Part shown: positions 26,671 to 35,330 of the stretch, in pieces
How positions within the stretch are numbered: the stretch's first letter is position 1
Layout: every line of letters starts with the position of its first letter
Assembly (NCBI GenBank): GCA_002281735.1
Contig: NCGK01000002.1
Coordinates: forward strand, 1 to 64,000
Length of the DNA: 64,000 nucleotides
Source of the DNA: Gammaproteobacteria bacterium 28-57-27
GTDB lineage: Bacteria; Pseudomonadota; Gammaproteobacteria; Halothiobacillales; Halothiobacillaceae
Direction of reading: 5' to 3'
Translations under genes and position numbers: made by a program
The notes under the pieces: model-generated
Told to the model about the DNA's origin: nothing
The model's database searches: none
What the model saw: only the letters and a program-made list of their open reading frames with translations

Positions 26671-27795
26671 ATGACATACGCAACACGCAAATACGTCAGC
26701 ACCACAGGCAAGCTCAGCCTGCTGACACTGGCGCTTCTGGCATCCCCTTTCGCCATGGCAGAGAGCCTGGGCTGGTACGGCGGTGCCAACATCGGCCAGT
26801 CCAACGCCACCATTGATGACGACAGAATCACCAGCGACCTGCTCAGCCGCGGCTTGGTCGCGGGCTCTATTAACGACGACGATCAAGACCTCGGCTACAA
26901 ACTGTTTGCGGGTTACCAGTTCAACAGATATTTATCAGTCGAGGGCGGTTACTTTGACCTTGGTCAGTTTGGTTTCAGCACGACCACCACCCCCCAAGGC
27001 ACTCTGAACGGTGACATCCGGCTCAGAGGGTTGAATCTGGATGCGGTAGGCACCTTACCCATCACGGACAAGTTTTCCGCCTTTGCGCGCGTAGGTGTTG
27101 CCTACGCTCAGGCGAAAGACACTTTTTCGGGTAGCGGTGCGGTCAGGGTGCTTGACCCCGACCCAAGCTCCGAAGAAGCCAACGTTAAATTTGGTTTGGG
27201 TCTGCAGTACGCCTTTACTGAGGCGTTAAGTGTGCGGGCTGAAATTGAGCGTTACCGCGTTGACGATGCCATAGGCAACACGGGTGATGTAGACATGGCT
27301 TCGATTGGCTTGGTTTACCGCTTTGGCGGTACAACGACGCCAACGCCTGTGGCATATCAAGCCGTACCGGAGCCCGTGGTGATAGCTCAGGCCGCGCCGC
27401 CGCCCGCGCCCACCAAAATCACGTTGTCCGCTGACTCCCTGTTTGACTTTGACAGCGCCAAGGTCAAATCTGCAGGCTGTACCGATTTGGACAAGCTGGT
27501 GGCTGATTTGCGCAACGTTGACTTTGACGTGATCAACATCACAGGCCACACCGACCGTATTGGATCACAGGCTTATAACCAAAAACTGTCAACCCAGCGC
27601 GCCGAGGCGGTCGGCAATTACCTGATGACATCTGCGGGCATCCCGGCTCACAAAATCAGCACCAGGGGCGTCAATGGGTCTGACCCTGTGACCAAGCCAG
27701 GTGATTGTGTGGGGCAAAAAGCCACGCCGGCCTTGATTGCCTGCCTGCAGCCTGACCGTCGCGTTGACATCGAAGTCACCGGCAAACAACGCTAA
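26671..27795 (+). CDS. OmpA-family outer membrane protein
   Basis: A 374-residue outer-membrane protein. The signal peptide ends SPFAMAES. The N-terminal eight-strand barrel begins GWYGGANIGQSNATIDD and ends SIGLVYRFGG. A Pro/Ala-rich hinge (QAAPPPAP) leads to the periplasmic OmpA domain that binds peptidoglycan: SLFDFDSAKVK, TGHTDRIGSQAYN, LSTQRAEAV and PDRRVDIEV, with a Cys pair near the end. GGAG lies 6 nt before ATG 26671; TTG 26659 is the longer frame start. It is probably co-transcribed with the ice-binding-like lipoprotein and may anchor the same envelope region. Confidence 0.93.
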   Translation: MTYATRKYVSTTGKLSLLTLALLASPFAMAESLGWYGGANIGQSNATIDDDRITSDLLSRGLVAGSINDDDQDLGYKLFAGYQFNRYLSVEGGYFDLGQFGFSTTTTPQGTLNGDIRLRGLNLDAVGTLPITDKFSAFARVGVAYAQAKDTFSGSGAVRVLDPDPSSEEANVKFGLGLQYAFTEALSVRAEIERYRVDDAIGNTGDVDMASIGLVYRFGGTTTPTPVAYQAVPEPVVIAQAAPPPAPTKITLSADSLFDFDSAKVKSAGCTDLDKLVADLRNVDFDVINITGHTDRIGSQAYNQKLSTQRAEAVGNYLMTSAGIPAHKISTRGVNGSDPVTKPGDCVGQKATPALIACLQPDRRVDIEVTGKQR

Positions 27796-27814
27796 CCCTT
27801 AGACGCTGTTATAA

Positions 27815-27847
27815 CGGTGCGGGCATGGATCAACCGCACCGGATTTT
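27815..27847 (+). terminator. Probable terminator after the OmpA gene
   Basis: CGGTGCGG (27815-27822) pairs with CCGCACCG (27834-27841) across an 11-nt loop, followed by GATTTTGA. The stem is good and the T-run short. A second small hairpin, CTGCGG/CCGCAG, overlaps the glnB stop codon just beyond and could serve the convergent gene. Confidence 0.6.
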
Positions 27848-27859
27848 GATGCCTGCGGA

Positions 27860-28234
<375 letters not shown>

Positions 28235-28256
28235 TTAAACACGGCTTAAAGCCAGC

Positions 28257-29690
28257 TTACTCGACTTTTAAGGCAATAAACAACGGTGACCCATCACGCA
28301 CCAGGCGCAGCGCCACCGGTTGACCTGACTTGAGTTTGCTGGCGGCGGTTTTCAGGTCGCTCACGGACTCAAGTTTGACGCCTCCCAGCTCCATCAGCAC
28401 ATCGCCAGGGCGCACTCCGGCGCGTCCTGCCGCCCCTTCACCGACGCTGCGTACCAACAGGCCATGCTTCACATCCAGCTCTTTAAGTTGGGCATCAGTC
28501 AAAGGCTGCACTGCCAAGCCGAGCGAGCTTTCGCCGGGTTCAGTCGTTGGGGTACTTGCGCTCGCTTGGTCGTCCTTGAGCTTTTCAATGGTCGCGCTCA
28601 AGGTCTTTTCCTTGCCATCGCGCAGGATGCCCAATTCGACCTTGGAGCCGATGGCGGTGGCGGCGACCTTGGCCGGAAGCTGCGCCGTATTATCAATGGC
28701 TTGGCCATTGAACTTCAGGATCACATCGCCGGATTTCAGGCCAGCCTTGGCGGCAGGGCTATCGGGTTGCACCTGCGCCACCAGCGCGCCGCGCGGGCGA
28801 TCCAGGCCAAACGACTTGGCGAGGTCAGCGTCAATCGGCTGGATCATTACGCCTAACCAGCCGCGCACCACCTTGCCGCCCATACGCAATTGGTCGGCGA
28901 CTTGGGTGACGGTGTTGATCGGAATGGCAAACGACAAGCCCATGTAGCCGCCCGAGCGCGAGTAGATCTGCGAGTTGATGCCGATCACTTCGCCCTTGGT
29001 GTTGAACAGCGGGCCGCCCGAGTTGCCGGGGTTGACTGCGGCGTCGGTTTGGATAAACGGCACATAGGTGTCGTCGGGCAGGTTGCGCGCCAAGGCGCTG
29101 ACAATGCCTTGCGTGGCGGTAAAGTCCAGGCCAAACGGTGAGCCGATGGCTAGCACCCATTCGCCGACTTCGACTTGATCGGAGTTACCCAAGCGCGCCA
29201 CGGGCAGGCCACTGGCCTCGATTTTGAGCACGGCCACATCGGTGCGCTCATCCATGCCGAGCACTTTGGCGGGCAGTTCGCGCTTGTCTTGCAGGCGCAC
29301 AGTAATGCTCTCCGCGTCTTTGACTACATGCGCATTGGTCAGAATGATGCCGCTGGCGTCGATAATAAAACCCGAGCCCAGTGACTGCACCGGGCGTTGA
29401 TTGGGCATGCCGCCGCCGGGTTGGCCTTCGTAAAAGTGCTTAAACAGCTCATTGAACGGGTGGCCTTCGGGAAACTGCGGAATACCACCGGGCGGCATAC
29501 CCTGCGCCACTTTCGGGCGCTTTTGCGTGGTGCTGATGTTGACCACGGACGGGGAAACCTCTTTGACGGTTTGCACAAAGTCGGGCAATTGCGCCTGTGC
29601 GCTCGTCAGCGGCGCGCCGCTCAAGGCCAGCATCGCGGCTAGCAATGAGGCTTTGAGGATAGATGGTTTATGCAGTACGGCTGGATTCAT
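28257..29690 (-). CDS. degP: Do-family periplasmic serine protease (DegP/MucD type)
   Basis: A periplasmic protease and chaperone that handles misfolded envelope proteins. The signal peptide is residues 1-34 (ends SAQAQ). The trypsin-like domain has the catalytic triad His121 (TNAHVV), Asp151 (RTDVAVL) and Ser224 (NPGNSGGPL). Two PDZ domains follow: GWLGVMIQPI... and SLGLAVQPLTD.... At 477 aa it is nearer MucD than E. coli DegP in length. It starts 12 nt after the CinA-like gene stop on the same strand and ends just before a strong terminator. Confidence 0.93.
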   Translation of the reverse strand: MNPAVLHKPSILKASLLAAMLALSGAPLTSAQAQLPDFVQTVKEVSPSVVNISTTQKRPKVAQGMPPGGIPQFPEGHPFNELFKHFYEGQPGGGMPNQRPVQSLGSGFIIDASGIILTNAHVVKDAESITVRLQDKRELPAKVLGMDERTDVAVLKIEASGLPVARLGNSDQVEVGEWVLAIGSPFGLDFTATQGIVSALARNLPDDTYVPFIQTDAAVNPGNSGGPLFNTKGEVIGINSQIYSRSGGYMGLSFAIPINTVTQVADQLRMGGKVVRGWLGVMIQPIDADLAKSFGLDRPRGALVAQVQPDSPAAKAGLKSGDVILKFNGQAIDNTAQLPAKVAATAIGSKVELGILRDGKEKTLSATIEKLKDDQASASTPTTEPGESSLGLAVQPLTDAQLKELDVKHGLLVRSVGEGAAGRAGVRPGDVLMELGGVKLESVSDLKTAASKLKSGQPVALRLVRDGSPLFIALKVE

Positions 29691-29702
29691 TACTAAAGCT
29701 CC

Positions 29703-30527
29703 TTAATCAACGGTTCCGTGAATCGTGGTGTTTGGAGGTGGGGCATCCGGCGCAAGTTCCCTTGATGGACTGGTGGCAAAGCCTAGTGCTTCGATTTGGC
29801 TTTGCAGGGCGTGCATCGCAGGCACCAGCTGATCGCGTAAGCCCTTCAGGCCAAGCTCAATACGGCGGCGGGGTTGTTGTTCGCTGGGCAGCATCGGCAG
29901 ACTGAATAACTTGAGTGCGCTGTATTGCTGCTCAAAAGCGCGCATGAGTTCGAGCAACTGGTTTTCCGAGGCGTCCCACACCCATAGGGATGCTTCGTCA
30001 TAATCCGCATTGCCTGCGTCTGCGAAATGCGTATGCAGCACCCAGTCGAGCATACGATGCGCCATTTCTGGAAAACCAGGCATAAAGTAGCAAGCATGCA
30101 GTGCAAAACCGGGAACATTATTCATCGGATTAGGAATGAGTTCGCAGTTCTCCGGTAGGTCGGCCATCAGCACGCGGTAGGGAAAGGCCTCCTCAGCGAA
30201 CTGGGCAATAATCTGCGCCTCGGCTTCTGAATGGCGGATGAGTTGGCGATTAAACGCATGCGCCGCCGCTTGGCGGGTCAAATCATCCGGGGTGGCGCCA
30301 ATGCCGCCAAAACAAAACACGACATCGGCATCGTCGCGTGCCTGGCGTAGCGTGCGCACGATCAAATCCATCTCGTCGCCAATAATGCGCACCCACGCCA
30401 GGCGCAGGCCGCGCGCATTCAGGCGCTCGATCATGGCCGGGATGTGTTTGTCTTGCCGACGACCGGAAAGAACCTCATCGCCGATAATAACCATGCCAAA
30501 ACGCGGGGGAAGCGGGGTCGTGTTCAT
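29703..30527 (-). CDS. CinA-like molybdopterin-binding (MoaB/Mog) domain protein
   Basis: The protein of 274 aa has an N-terminal MoaB/Mog-type domain: FGMVIIGDEVLSGRRQDKHI, RIIGDEMDLIV and VVFCFGGIGATPDDLTRQA. It matches the short competence/damage-inducible CinA-like family without the C-terminal nicotinamide-nucleotide deamidase domain. CinA-like proteins are linked to NAD salvage (ADP-ribose or NMN handling), but the role of the short form is uncertain. The C-terminal half has no recognised motif. It sits just upstream of the protease gene, 12 nt apart. Confidence 0.8.
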   Translation of the reverse strand: MNTTPLPPRFGMVIIGDEVLSGRRQDKHIPAMIERLNARGLRLAWVRIIGDEMDLIVRTLRQARDDADVVFCFGGIGATPDDLTRQAAAHAFNRQLIRHSEAEAQIIAQFAEEAFPYRVLMADLPENCELIPNPMNNVPGFALHACYFMPGFPEMAHRMLDWVLHTHFADAGNADYDEASLWVWDASENQLLELMRAFEQQYSALKLFSLPMLPSEQQPRRRIELGLKGLRDQLVPAMHALQSQIEALGFATSPSRELAPDAPPPNTTIHGTVD

Positions 30528-30548
30528 GGGTGCTTACTTTATTTTTTT

Positions 30549-30624
30549 GCCACAGAGAGCACAGAGATTTGAGAGGGTGTGAATGAAGTGGTTCGCGAGC
30601 ATGGTTCTCTGTGTGCTCTGTGGC
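30549..30624. repeat. CACAGAG-type inverted repeat, copy 1
   Basis: GCCACAGAGAGCACAGAGA (30549-30567) faces TCTCTGTGTGCTCTGTGGC (30606-30624), an imperfect 19-nt inverted repeat flanked by T-rich and A/T-rich runs (ATTTTTTT before, TAAATTTTTT after). It lies between DUF1244 and the CinA-like gene, both leftward. A related copy is at 53884-54010. Similar CACAGAG palindromes are scattered in many bacterial genomes. It could act as a terminator in either direction. Confidence 0.75.
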
Positions 30625-30632
30625 TAAATTTT

Positions 30633-30953
30633 TTAGGTCGATTCAGGCGCGTGGCCGTGGGTGCGGGCATATGCTTCGGTGAAGGCGGACTGTTGATCGT
30701 CGCTGGCTTCCTTCTGATATTGCGCCTTCCAGTCTTCGTAGGGCATACCGTAAACCTGTTCGCGTGCCTCATCCATGCTTAGTTCCACGCCTTGTTCATC
30801 GGCAGCGGCTTTGAGCCACTTGGACATGCAGTTGCGGCAAAAGCCGGAAAGGTTCATCAGGTCAATGTTTTGCACATCCGTGCGCTCTTGCAGATGCGCG
30901 ACCAGGCGGCGAAAAGCAGCGGCTTCCAGTTCAGTTTGGGTCGTTTTATCCAT
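30633..30953 (-). CDS. DUF1244 family protein
   Basis: A 106-residue cytoplasmic protein whose core, FRRLVAHLQERTDVQNIDLM followed by NLSGFCRNCMSKWL and YGMPYEDWKAQYQ, is the conserved DUF1244 signature. The CRNC pair could bind metal. The function is unknown. ATG 30953 follows the BolA-family stop after one base, with GAGG inside the upstream gene, so the two are translationally coupled. The C-terminus ends in the CACAGAG repeat region. Confidence 0.85.
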   Translation of the reverse strand: MDKTTQTELEAAAFRRLVAHLQERTDVQNIDLMNLSGFCRNCMSKWLKAAADEQGVELSMDEAREQVYGMPYEDWKAQYQKEASDDQQSAFTEAYARTHGHAPEST

Positions 30954-30954
30954 G

Positions 30955-31188
30955 TCAGGCATTGGCCTCATCCGGGGTATAGGTTTGTAAGGTCACCGCG
31001 TGCAAATCGCCGCTGGCAATCAAGTCATTCAGCGTGGCCATCACGCGGCGATGGCGTTTAATCAGGCTTTCATCGGCAAAGCTGGCGCTAATCACGCGCA
31101 AATTAAAACTGCAACCTTCGCCGGAAGGTTGCACCTGCGCATCGGGGATGGCCTGTTGAATGCGTTGAATCAAATCGTTGGGGTTCAT
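30955..31188 (-). CDS. BolA/IbaG family protein
   Basis: A 77-residue BolA-family protein. It has MNPNDLIQRIQQAIPDAQVQ, RVISASFADESLIKRHRRVM and DLHAVTLQTYTP, the standard alpha/beta class II KH-like fold. BolA-type proteins partner with monothiol glutaredoxins in iron-sulfur handling; the short IbaG subgroup is the best fit. I begin it at ATG 31188; the open frame extends to 31383 but the added part is implausible. Its gene is coupled to DUF1244 downstream. Confidence 0.87.
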   Translation of the reverse strand: MNPNDLIQRIQQAIPDAQVQPSGEGCSFNLRVISASFADESLIKRHRRVMATLNDLIASGDLHAVTLQTYTPDEANA

Positions 31189-31288
31189 GCCATGCTCGGG
31201 GTGATGGGGTGGGCGGAGATTGTAACGTGCGCCCCGGAACCTGCGCACACTATTGATCCAGCCTAAACGTTTGCTAAACCGGCATTCG

Positions 31289-31356
31289 TGTGGGAACACC
31301 GTCTCGGCGCGATGCTTCATGGCACGAAAACATCGGCTCGGGACGAGCCTCCTACA
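31289..31356. repeat. Intergenic palindromic repeat (CTCCTACA type), copy B
   Basis: A 68-bp segment from TGTGGGAACACCGTCTCGGC to GGGACGAGCCTCCTACA. It shares start, CTCGGCGCGATGC core and CTCCTACA end with the segment at 7810-7866. GGCTCGGGACGAGCC inside can form a short hairpin. The rest of 31189-31455 contains only the leader of the SYLF gene, with TTGACC near 31364 as a possible -35 but no convincing -10. Confidence 0.6.
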
Positions 31357-31455
31357 CCCACAATTGACCTGATCAGCAAACAAAACAATGCTGATCGCAA
31401 GTCTGCGTTATACACTCACTCGGGTGACAACCTGTTCTCATTAAAGGAGATTTTT

Positions 31456-32166
31456 ATGCAACGTCTTTTTTCCAAAGCATTTTTCGGCTTGTTGGCCTTG
31501 TCGAGTGTCGCCTGCTTGCCTGCGCTGGCATGGGCTGACGAAAACAGCAACACCGCCACCAGTTCCCTCACCGATGCCAACTCAACCGTGAACAAGGCCG
31601 TGCAAACGCTGAAAGACTTTTCGGCCGATCCGAATATGTCTTGGTACCGCGACAATGTGGTCAAGTCCAAGGCTGTATTTATTGTGCCGGAGTTCATTAA
31701 AGCGGGCTTTATCTTGGGCGGCGCGGGCGGCACGGGCGTGGTACTGGTGCGCGATGAAAAAAGCGACATTTGGCGCGGTCCGGCGTTTGCCACCATCGGT
31801 TCGGCCAGTTTTGGCTTCCAGGCCGGTGGCTCAGTGGCTGAAATTGTGATGATGGCCATGACCGACAAAGGGCGTGACGCGCTGTTGAGCACCAAGTTTC
31901 AGTTGGGTGCGGATGCAAGCGTCGCGGCAGGTCCGGTGGGTACCGGTGCGCAAGCCGCCACCGTGGACATTATCCAGTTTGCGCGCAGCAAGGGCTTGTT
32001 CGCTGGGGTGAGCCTGGAAGGCTCCGTGATCGCGGTGCGTGACAGCCTGAACCATGCCTATTACGGCACCCCCGTCAATCCGGTGGATATTTTGGTGCTG
32101 GGCAATGTCAATAACCCGCATTCCGATGTTCTGATTCAGGCACTTACCAAGCGCGCGGGCAGGTAA
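31456..32166 (+). CDS. SYLF-domain (Ysc84/DUF500-like) exported protein
   Basis: The 236-residue product has a signal peptide (MQRLFSKAFFGLLALSSVAC, ending ALAWADE) and then a SYLF/Ysc84-type lipid-binding domain: AVFIVPEFIKAGFILGGAGG, GVVLVRDEK, TIGSASFGFQAGGS, KFQLGADASVAAGPVG and SRSKG-like FARSKGLFAGVSLEGSVI. In eukaryotes the domain binds phosphoinositides; the bacterial role in the envelope is unknown. A signal-peptidase II cleavage at SSVAC is possible as an alternative. AAAGGAGA lies 6 nt before ATG 31456. Confidence 0.87.
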   Translation: MQRLFSKAFFGLLALSSVACLPALAWADENSNTATSSLTDANSTVNKAVQTLKDFSADPNMSWYRDNVVKSKAVFIVPEFIKAGFILGGAGGTGVVLVRDEKSDIWRGPAFATIGSASFGFQAGGSVAEIVMMAMTDKGRDALLSTKFQLGADASVAAGPVGTGAQAATVDIIQFARSKGLFAGVSLEGSVIAVRDSLNHAYYGTPVNPVDILVLGNVNNPHSDVLIQALTKRAGR

Positions 32167-32249
32167 CTCAACGCCACGATCCTTGCGTTATTGATGCGCG
32201 CAGATGCGAGCTGCGCTGCGCTGCGCATGTGAGCTTGGGCTCGGACCCG

Positions 32250-32300
32250 ACGCGCAAGCAGGCAGATAAAATTGATCTGTCCGCTTGCGCGTTTCTTTTT
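32250..32300 (+). terminator. Rho-independent terminator after the SYLF gene
   Basis: ACGCGCAAGC (32250-32259) pairs with GCTTGCGCGT (32283-32292), extended inward by GGCAGAT with ATCTGTC and a 7-nt AT-rich loop, and followed by TTCTTTTT. The stem is long and GC-rich. It isolates the SYLF gene from the tetR operon. Confidence 0.85.
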
Positions 32301-32309
32301 CCTCAGCTA

Positions 32310-32331
32310 AGGTAGTAATCAATTACTATCT
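32310..32331. promoter_or_regulatory. Palindrome upstream of tetR, candidate operator
   Basis: TAGTAAT (32313-32319), CA, ATTACTA (32322-32328) is a perfect 7+2+7 palindrome, with two of the three next outer pairs also matching. It lies 18 nt before the tetR GTG in an AT-rich gap, where TetR-family repressors commonly bind their own promoter. Self-regulation of the exporter operon is inferred. Confidence 0.65.
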
Positions 32332-32348
32332 TTATTCGAGGTCTGCTG

Positions 32349-32957
32349 GTGGAAACCCCTTCAAAACATCTTCCCGCCGAGGAGCGGCGCGCCGCAACCG
32401 TCGAGGCGGTCATTACGCTGGCCGGTGCGCAAAATCCCAGCGAGATCACCACGGCGGCCATTGCTAAACACATGAATGTTACGCAGGGTGCGTTGTTTCG
32501 GCACTTCCCCAGTAAAGACGCGATTTGGCAATCGGTGATGGATTGGGTGGCGAGCAAGTTGCTGGCGCGCATTGATCGCGCCGCCTTGGGCATCGACTCG
32601 CCGCTCGCCGCGTTGGAAGCCATGTTTATGACCCATATCGAGTTTGTGGCCGAGCATCCGGGTGTGCCGCGCATGATGTTCGGTGAGTTACAACGCGCTG
32701 AAAGCACACCGGCCAAACGCATGGCGAGCAATTTGCTTTTGCGCTATGGCGAGCGTTTAAGTCGCTTGATAAACTTTGGTCAAGCCTGCGGTGAGATTGA
32801 CGCAGGTGTAGATACCGGCGCGGCGGCGACCCTATTCATCGGCACGATTCAAGGTTTGATTATGCAGTCGATGTTAGCTGGGGATATGGCGCGGATGCGA
32901 GCCGATGCGCCAGGGGTGTTTGCAATTTACCGTCGCGGCATTGGGAGTTCGCTATGA
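32349..32957 (+). CDS. TetR/AcrR-family transcriptional regulator
   Basis: A 202-residue repressor. The N-terminal helix-turn-helix is visible as ITTAAIAKHMNVTQGALFRH followed by FPSKDAIW. The C-terminal ligand domain is unremarkable, with TLFIGTIQGLIMQSML near the end. The start is GTG 32349 with GAGG about 8 nt upstream. Its stop overlaps the HlyD gene (ATGA), so it is the first gene of the exporter operon and probably controls it through the palindrome just upstream. The ligand is unknown. Confidence 0.88.
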   Translation: METPSKHLPAEERRAATVEAVITLAGAQNPSEITTAAIAKHMNVTQGALFRHFPSKDAIWQSVMDWVASKLLARIDRAALGIDSPLAALEAMFMTHIEFVAEHPGVPRMMFGELQRAESTPAKRMASNLLLRYGERLSRLINFGQACGEIDAGVDTGAAATLFIGTIQGLIMQSMLAGDMARMRADAPGVFAIYRRGIGSSL

Positions 32958-34129
32958 AATTATTTTCCATCAATGGCCGCGCGCTGGCGCTGTTGGCCGT
33001 GGTTGTGCCTCTTGTGGCCTTACTCGCTTATGTCGCGCTGCGTTCTGGGCCTTTGGCACCGGTGGCTATTACCGTCGCCACGGTGGAATCGCGCGCGCTA
33101 ACCCCTGCATTGTTTGGCATCGGTACGGTCGAGGCGCGCTACACCTACAAAATCGGCCCTACGGTGGCCGGTCGTATCCAACGGCTCGATGTGCAGGTGG
33201 GTGATGTTGTTAAAGCGGGACAACTTTTGGGAGAGATGGATCCGGTCGATTTAAATGACCGCATCCGCTCGGCTGAGGCCGCACTCAAACGCAGCGAAGC
33301 GGCGATTAAAGAGGCACAAGCGCGGCAGGTGTATGCGCAAACCCAGGCGCGCCGCTATGAGCAATTACTGGCCGCGCATTCCACCAGCGAGGAAGCGTTG
33401 GCAAATAAACGCCAAGAGCAGCAAATTGCGGATGCCGTTTTGCTTGGCGCGCGCGAGGAAGTCACCCGTCTGCGTGCCGATGTCGCCGGGCTTGAATCAC
33501 AAAAAACCAATCTGCGCTTGATTGCTCCCGTCGAGGGTTTGGCCGGGGGTTTGGCCGAGGGTTTGGTGGTAGCGCGCGATGCTGACCCGGGCACGACGGT
33601 GGTGGCAGGGCAAGCGGTGGTGGAAGTAATTTCGCCCGATAGCGTGTGGATTAACACGCGTTTTGATCAGGTGAGTGCCGCCGGTTTGGCGGCGGGCTTG
33701 TCGGCAAGCATCACACTGCGCTCGCGCAGCGGGCAAGGCTTGGCCGGGCGCGTGCTGCGCGTCGAGCCCCTGGCCGATGCGATCACTGAAGAAACTCTCG
33801 CCAAAATCACTTTCGATCAATTGCCCAAGCCCTTACCGCCCGTCGGTGAGTTGGCTGAAGTCACCGTGACATTGCCCGCTCACCCGAGTGCCCCGGTGAT
33901 TGCGAACGCGGCATTGCGCCAAGTCAATAACCAGTTGGGGGTGTGGCAAATTGATCAGGATCAGTTGCGCTTTACGCCCGTGACCTTGGGTGTGGCGGAT
34001 CTTGAGGGGTATGTGCAGGTACGCAGCGGGCTTAAGGTTGGCGATCAGATCGTGGTCTACAGCGCAAACACCCTCAGTACGCGCAGCCGCTTTCATGTGG
34101 TTGAGCATCTGCCCGGGGTGGCACCATGA
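32954..34129 (+). CDS. HlyD-family periplasmic adaptor subunit of an ABC exporter
   Basis: A membrane-fusion protein, 391 aa, with one N-terminal membrane span (LALLAVVVPLVALLAYVAL). The biotinyl-lipoyl halves are YKIGPTVAGRIQRLDVQVGD and LIAPVEGLAGG, separated by a coiled-coil hairpin (about residues 95-170, rich in Ala, Glu and Arg). A beta-barrel and C-terminal domain follow. It should bridge the inner-membrane permease and the outer-membrane factor encoded downstream. It resembles DevB-type adaptors that work with FtsX-like permeases. It overlaps tetR and the permease gene by 4 nt each. Confidence 0.88.
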   Translation: MKLFSINGRALALLAVVVPLVALLAYVALRSGPLAPVAITVATVESRALTPALFGIGTVEARYTYKIGPTVAGRIQRLDVQVGDVVKAGQLLGEMDPVDLNDRIRSAEAALKRSEAAIKEAQARQVYAQTQARRYEQLLAAHSTSEEALANKRQEQQIADAVLLGAREEVTRLRADVAGLESQKTNLRLIAPVEGLAGGLAEGLVVARDADPGTTVVAGQAVVEVISPDSVWINTRFDQVSAAGLAAGLSASITLRSRSGQGLAGRVLRVEPLADAITEETLAKITFDQLPKPLPPVGELAEVTVTLPAHPSAPVIANAALRQVNNQLGVWQIDQDQLRFTPVTLGVADLEGYVQVRSGLKVGDQIVVYSANTLSTRSRFHVVEHLPGVAP

Positions 34130-35328
34130 TTAGCCTGGCCGGGCGCGATATTCTGCATTCGTGGGGCAAATTTGTCTTTACGGGCATTGGGCTTGGGTTG
34201 TTGATCGGGGTCACCCTGGTGATGGCCGGGGTATATCGCGGCATGGTGGACGATGGCAAGGTGCTGCTGGATAACAGCGGGGCTGATTTGTGGGTGGTGC
34301 AAAAAAACACCCTTGGCCCGTATGCCGAATCATCCAGCCTGTATGACGATCTGTATCGCAGCGTGCTGGCCATGCCGGGCGTGGCGCAGGCAGCGAATGT
34401 GACCTATTTGACCATGCAGGTACAAAACAACAACCGCGATGTGCGCGCCATGATCGTTGGCATCATGCCCGGTGAGGTGGGGCAACCCGGCTGGCCGCCA
34501 CAGCTGGTGGCAGGCAGGCAGATTACCCGCAGCCATTACGAGGCCGTCGCCGATATCGCTACAGGCTTTAAGTTGGGCGATACCGTGGACATCCGCCGCA
34601 ACCGATACACGGTGGTCGGACTCACCCGGCGCATGGTGTCCTCCGCGGGCGACCCGATGGTGTTTATTCCGCTCAAAGATGCGCAAGAAGCGCAGTTTCT
34701 TAAAGATAACGATGCCATTTTGCAGCAGCGCCGCCGCACCACAGAAAACCCGGCGTTTAATCGCCCCGGCGTGCCCGGTCTACTGGATGCGGTGATTGCC
34801 TCACAAAGCACAAATAACTATGTCAATGCCATTTTGGTGCGCATTAAGCCGGGGTATCTTTCGCACGATGTGGGCGCAAATATCGTGCGCTGGCAGCGTT
34901 TGCAGGTGTATGACCGCGTGCAGATGGAAGCGATCCTTATCGGCAAGCTGATTGCCACCTCCGCCAAGCAAATTGGTATGTTTCTCGTCATCCTGGCGGT
35001 CGTGAGTGCCACGATTGTTGCCTTCATTATCTACACCCTCACCATGGACAAAATCCGTGAAATTGCGGTGTTAAAACTACTCGGCACGCGCAATCGCACC
35101 ATTGCTTCAATGATTATGCAGCAGGCGATTGCCTTGGGCGTGATTGGTTTCGCCGTGGGTAAAATTACCGCCACCTTCGCCGCACCGCTGTTTCCTAAAT
35201 ATGTTTTGCTCGTTCCCAGCGATTCGTTGGTGGGTTTTTTTGCCGTGTTGGTGATTTGCGTGCTCGCCAGCCTCATTGCCATTCGCATGGCGCTCAAGGT
35301 CGATCCGGCCGAAGCGATTGGAGGATGA
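34126..35328 (+). CDS. FtsX-like (DevC/MacB-type) ABC transporter permease
   Basis: A 400-residue inner-membrane permease with one N-terminal span (GKFVFTGIGLGLLIGVTLVM), a large periplasmic domain (about residues 40-265) and three C-terminal spans, the type VII ABC (MacB-like) layout. REIAVLKLLGTRNRTI matches the cytoplasmic coupling segment, and KVDPAEAIGG is the usual end. Transporters of this class drive periplasm-to-outside export rather than move substrate across the inner membrane. The ATPase is encoded directly downstream. Confidence 0.9.
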   Translation: MISLAGRDILHSWGKFVFTGIGLGLLIGVTLVMAGVYRGMVDDGKVLLDNSGADLWVVQKNTLGPYAESSSLYDDLYRSVLAMPGVAQAANVTYLTMQVQNNNRDVRAMIVGIMPGEVGQPGWPPQLVAGRQITRSHYEAVADIATGFKLGDTVDIRRNRYTVVGLTRRMVSSAGDPMVFIPLKDAQEAQFLKDNDAILQQRRRTTENPAFNRPGVPGLLDAVIASQSTNNYVNAILVRIKPGYLSHDVGANIVRWQRLQVYDRVQMEAILIGKLIATSAKQIGMFLVILAVVSATIVAFIIYTLTMDKIREIAVLKLLGTRNRTIASMIMQQAIALGVIGFAVGKITATFAAPLFPKYVLLVPSDSLVGFFAVLVICVLASLIAIRMALKVDPAEAIGG

Positions 35329-35330
35329 TG

